A DNA stretch of 32,100 bases from an uncultured Oscillospiraceae bacterium. GTDB taxonomy: Bacteria > Bacillota > Clostridia > Oscillospirales > Ruminococcaceae. Location: positions 2,378 through 34,477 of the forward strand of contig CAJTQM010000022.1 in NCBI GenBank assembly GCA_910578255.1, given 5' to 3'. Below, piece by piece: positions 31,048 through 32,100 of this stretch; the first letter of the stretch is position 1, and each line of letters begins with the position of its first letter. The position numbers and the translations under genes are program-made. The notes beneath the pieces are model-generated. The model saw only the letters and a program-made list of their open reading frames with translations, did no database searches and was not told the origin of the DNA.

Positions 31048-32065
31048 AATCACAGTCGTCATCACCAGCTACAATCTGGAACAATATATCGGCCGCTGTC
31101 TGGGGGAGTTGTTTTCCCAGACCTATCAGGATTTTGACATCGTTTTGGTAGACGACTGCTCGAAAGACCGCACCCGGGACTGGGTACAGGATTATGTTAA
31201 CCGCTATCCCAGACGGATTCAGACGTTTTATTTGGATCAAAACCTGGGCAGTCCGGCAAAAACCAGAAATTGGGCATTGAATTCCGGTTTCATTGACGGA
31301 AAATATGTGGTATTCTTAGACGGGGACGATTCGATAGAGCCGCAGTATCTGGAGCGCTTACATACACTGATTGAAGAAACCGGCGCGGATGTGGCGGTTT
31401 GCGCCTATGATCGGGTGGACGAAGCCGGCCGGGTCCTCTGCACGGAGATGCAGGGCTTTCCCGCTTGTCTGGCACTTCCGCCAAGGGACGATCTGCTGGC
31501 CTTTGTCAACGGTTCCCTGTGGAATAAAATGTTCGACAGCCGGCTGGCCTTGGAACACCGGATCCCGGATTTTAAGGTAGGAGAAGATCTATGCTATCAG
31601 CAGGCGGTTTATCAGGACTGCCAGCGAATTGTGTTTACCGCCCAGGTGCTTATCCATTATCGGGTCCGGGGCGTTTCGGTTATTTCCAATACGTCGCAGC
31701 AGACCATCCATCAGTTCGCCGAAGAATTGGCTTCACAGCACCGGCAGACGGATCACCCGGCACAAAAGGACACGATTGCCCTTCTGGCCTTTATCCATAT
31801 CGGCCTTTCCATGGCGCTGCGGGCCAGCGACAATCCGGATATTTCTGTGCGCCAGCATTTAAAATGGACAAGAAGCTATCTCAAAGAGGAATATGACTGG
31901 TTTAGAGATAACCGATGGATGCGCTTGTCTCAGTTAAAAAAGCATGGGATCAAGGGACTGGCGATCTGGGTCTGTCGGATTTTGTACCGAATAAACTGCT
32001 TTCGGTTGTTTTTGTGGTGCTATCATGGGGCGACCAGGCTGTTCCATGTAGATTTTAAGTTTTAG
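31040..32065 (+). CDS. GT2 family glycosyltransferase
   Basis: This is a 341-residue GT-A glycosyltransferase. It opens with ITVVITSYNLEQYIGRCL and has VDDCSKDRT at 38-45 for nucleotide binding. The metal-binding FLDGDD is at 92-97, and an acceptor-side region VGEDLCYQQAVY carries the ED motif that usually supplies the catalytic base. The ATG at 31040 has a near-perfect AGGAGG 7 nt upstream and overlaps the flippase gene, so the two are translationally coupled. The donor and linkage cannot be told. It probably builds the repeat unit handled by the flippase. Confidence 0.92.
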   Translation: MPEITVVITSYNLEQYIGRCLGELFSQTYQDFDIVLVDDCSKDRTRDWVQDYVNRYPRRIQTFYLDQNLGSPAKTRNWALNSGFIDGKYVVFLDGDDSIEPQYLERLHTLIEETGADVAVCAYDRVDEAGRVLCTEMQGFPACLALPPRDDLLAFVNGSLWNKMFDSRLALEHRIPDFKVGEDLCYQQAVYQDCQRIVFTAQVLIHYRVRGVSVISNTSQQTIHQFAEELASQHRQTDHPAQKDTIALLAFIHIGLSMALRASDNPDISVRQHLKWTRSYLKEEYDWFRDNRWMRLSQLKKHGIKGLAIWVCRILYRINCFRLFLWCYHGATRLFHVDFKF

Positions 32066-32080
32066 GAAGTAGGGTTTAGA

Positions 32081-32100
32081 TTGAAGCTTTTGATTGTCAT
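32081..32100 (+). CDS. Possible start of the next gene (cut by the window)
   Basis: A TTG at 32081 opens a frame reading L/M-K-L-L-I-V, typical of a Rossmann-type N-terminus. It lies 15 nt after the glycosyltransferase stop with TAGGG just upstream. Only seven codons are visible, so this is a weak call. Confidence 0.35.

Overview
The window reads as one chromosomal segment of a low-to-mid GC Firmicute, most likely a clostridial gut-type bacterium of the Oscillospiraceae/Ruminococcaceae kind. This placement is an inference from AGGAG-type ribosome binding sites, the ruvC-ruvA-ruvB-glmM neighbourhood, an ECF transporter module, a DUF5711/CvpA pair, a zinc-finger Clp ATPase and rml-type cell-surface glycan genes. 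No rRNA, CRISPR array, insertion sequence or phage gene was seen.

Positions 1-14150 are mainly housekeeping. The tail of an ABC exporter ends at a strong hairpin and faces a minus-strand tRNA-Val. An extended -10 promoter at about 1750 then precedes a long co-directional run: ruvC, ruvA, ruvB (Holliday junction processing), glmM (peptidoglycan precursor), an RNA-methyltransferase-like gene, ecfA1-ecfA2-ecfT (vitamin/metal uptake energising module), truA, a DUF5711 membrane protein and a CvpA-family protein. A separate promoter-like site precedes a ClpE-like unfoldase that ends at a canonical terminator. The first ECF ATPase has no ATG, GTG or TTG in the right place; an ATA codon sits exactly where the ribosome binding site predicts the start.

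Positions 14250-15040 are an RNA-rich junction: tRNA-Gly, tRNA-Arg and tRNA-His behind a near-consensus promoter, then tRNA-Gln with an odd T-loop. Joined directly to its CCA end is a tandem pair of ~98-nt units. Each unit can fold into several hairpins, and nearly all differences between the copies preserve pairing.

Positions 15054-32100 are a cell-surface polysaccharide locus. It holds a small minus-strand protein, a GT2 glycosyltransferase, rmlA-rmlC-rmlB-rmlD (dTDP-L-rhamnose synthesis), a Wzm-type permease with an extra extracytoplasmic domain, a short Wzt-type ATPase, a methyltransferase/coiled-coil/double-GT2 protein, a DUF2142 polytopic protein, a fused pyruvyl transferase-ferredoxin-FrhB protein, a decayed gene, a Wzx-like flippase and another GT2. 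The genes together suggest a rhamnose-containing glycan that is assembled in the cytoplasm, exported by Wzm/Wzt and further decorated outside. The most novel signal is that one extracytoplasmic domain is fused to both the exporter permease and the DUF2142 protein three genes away, which links the two physically or by shared ligand. The other strong candidate for something undescribed is the structured tandem repeat behind tRNA-Gln.
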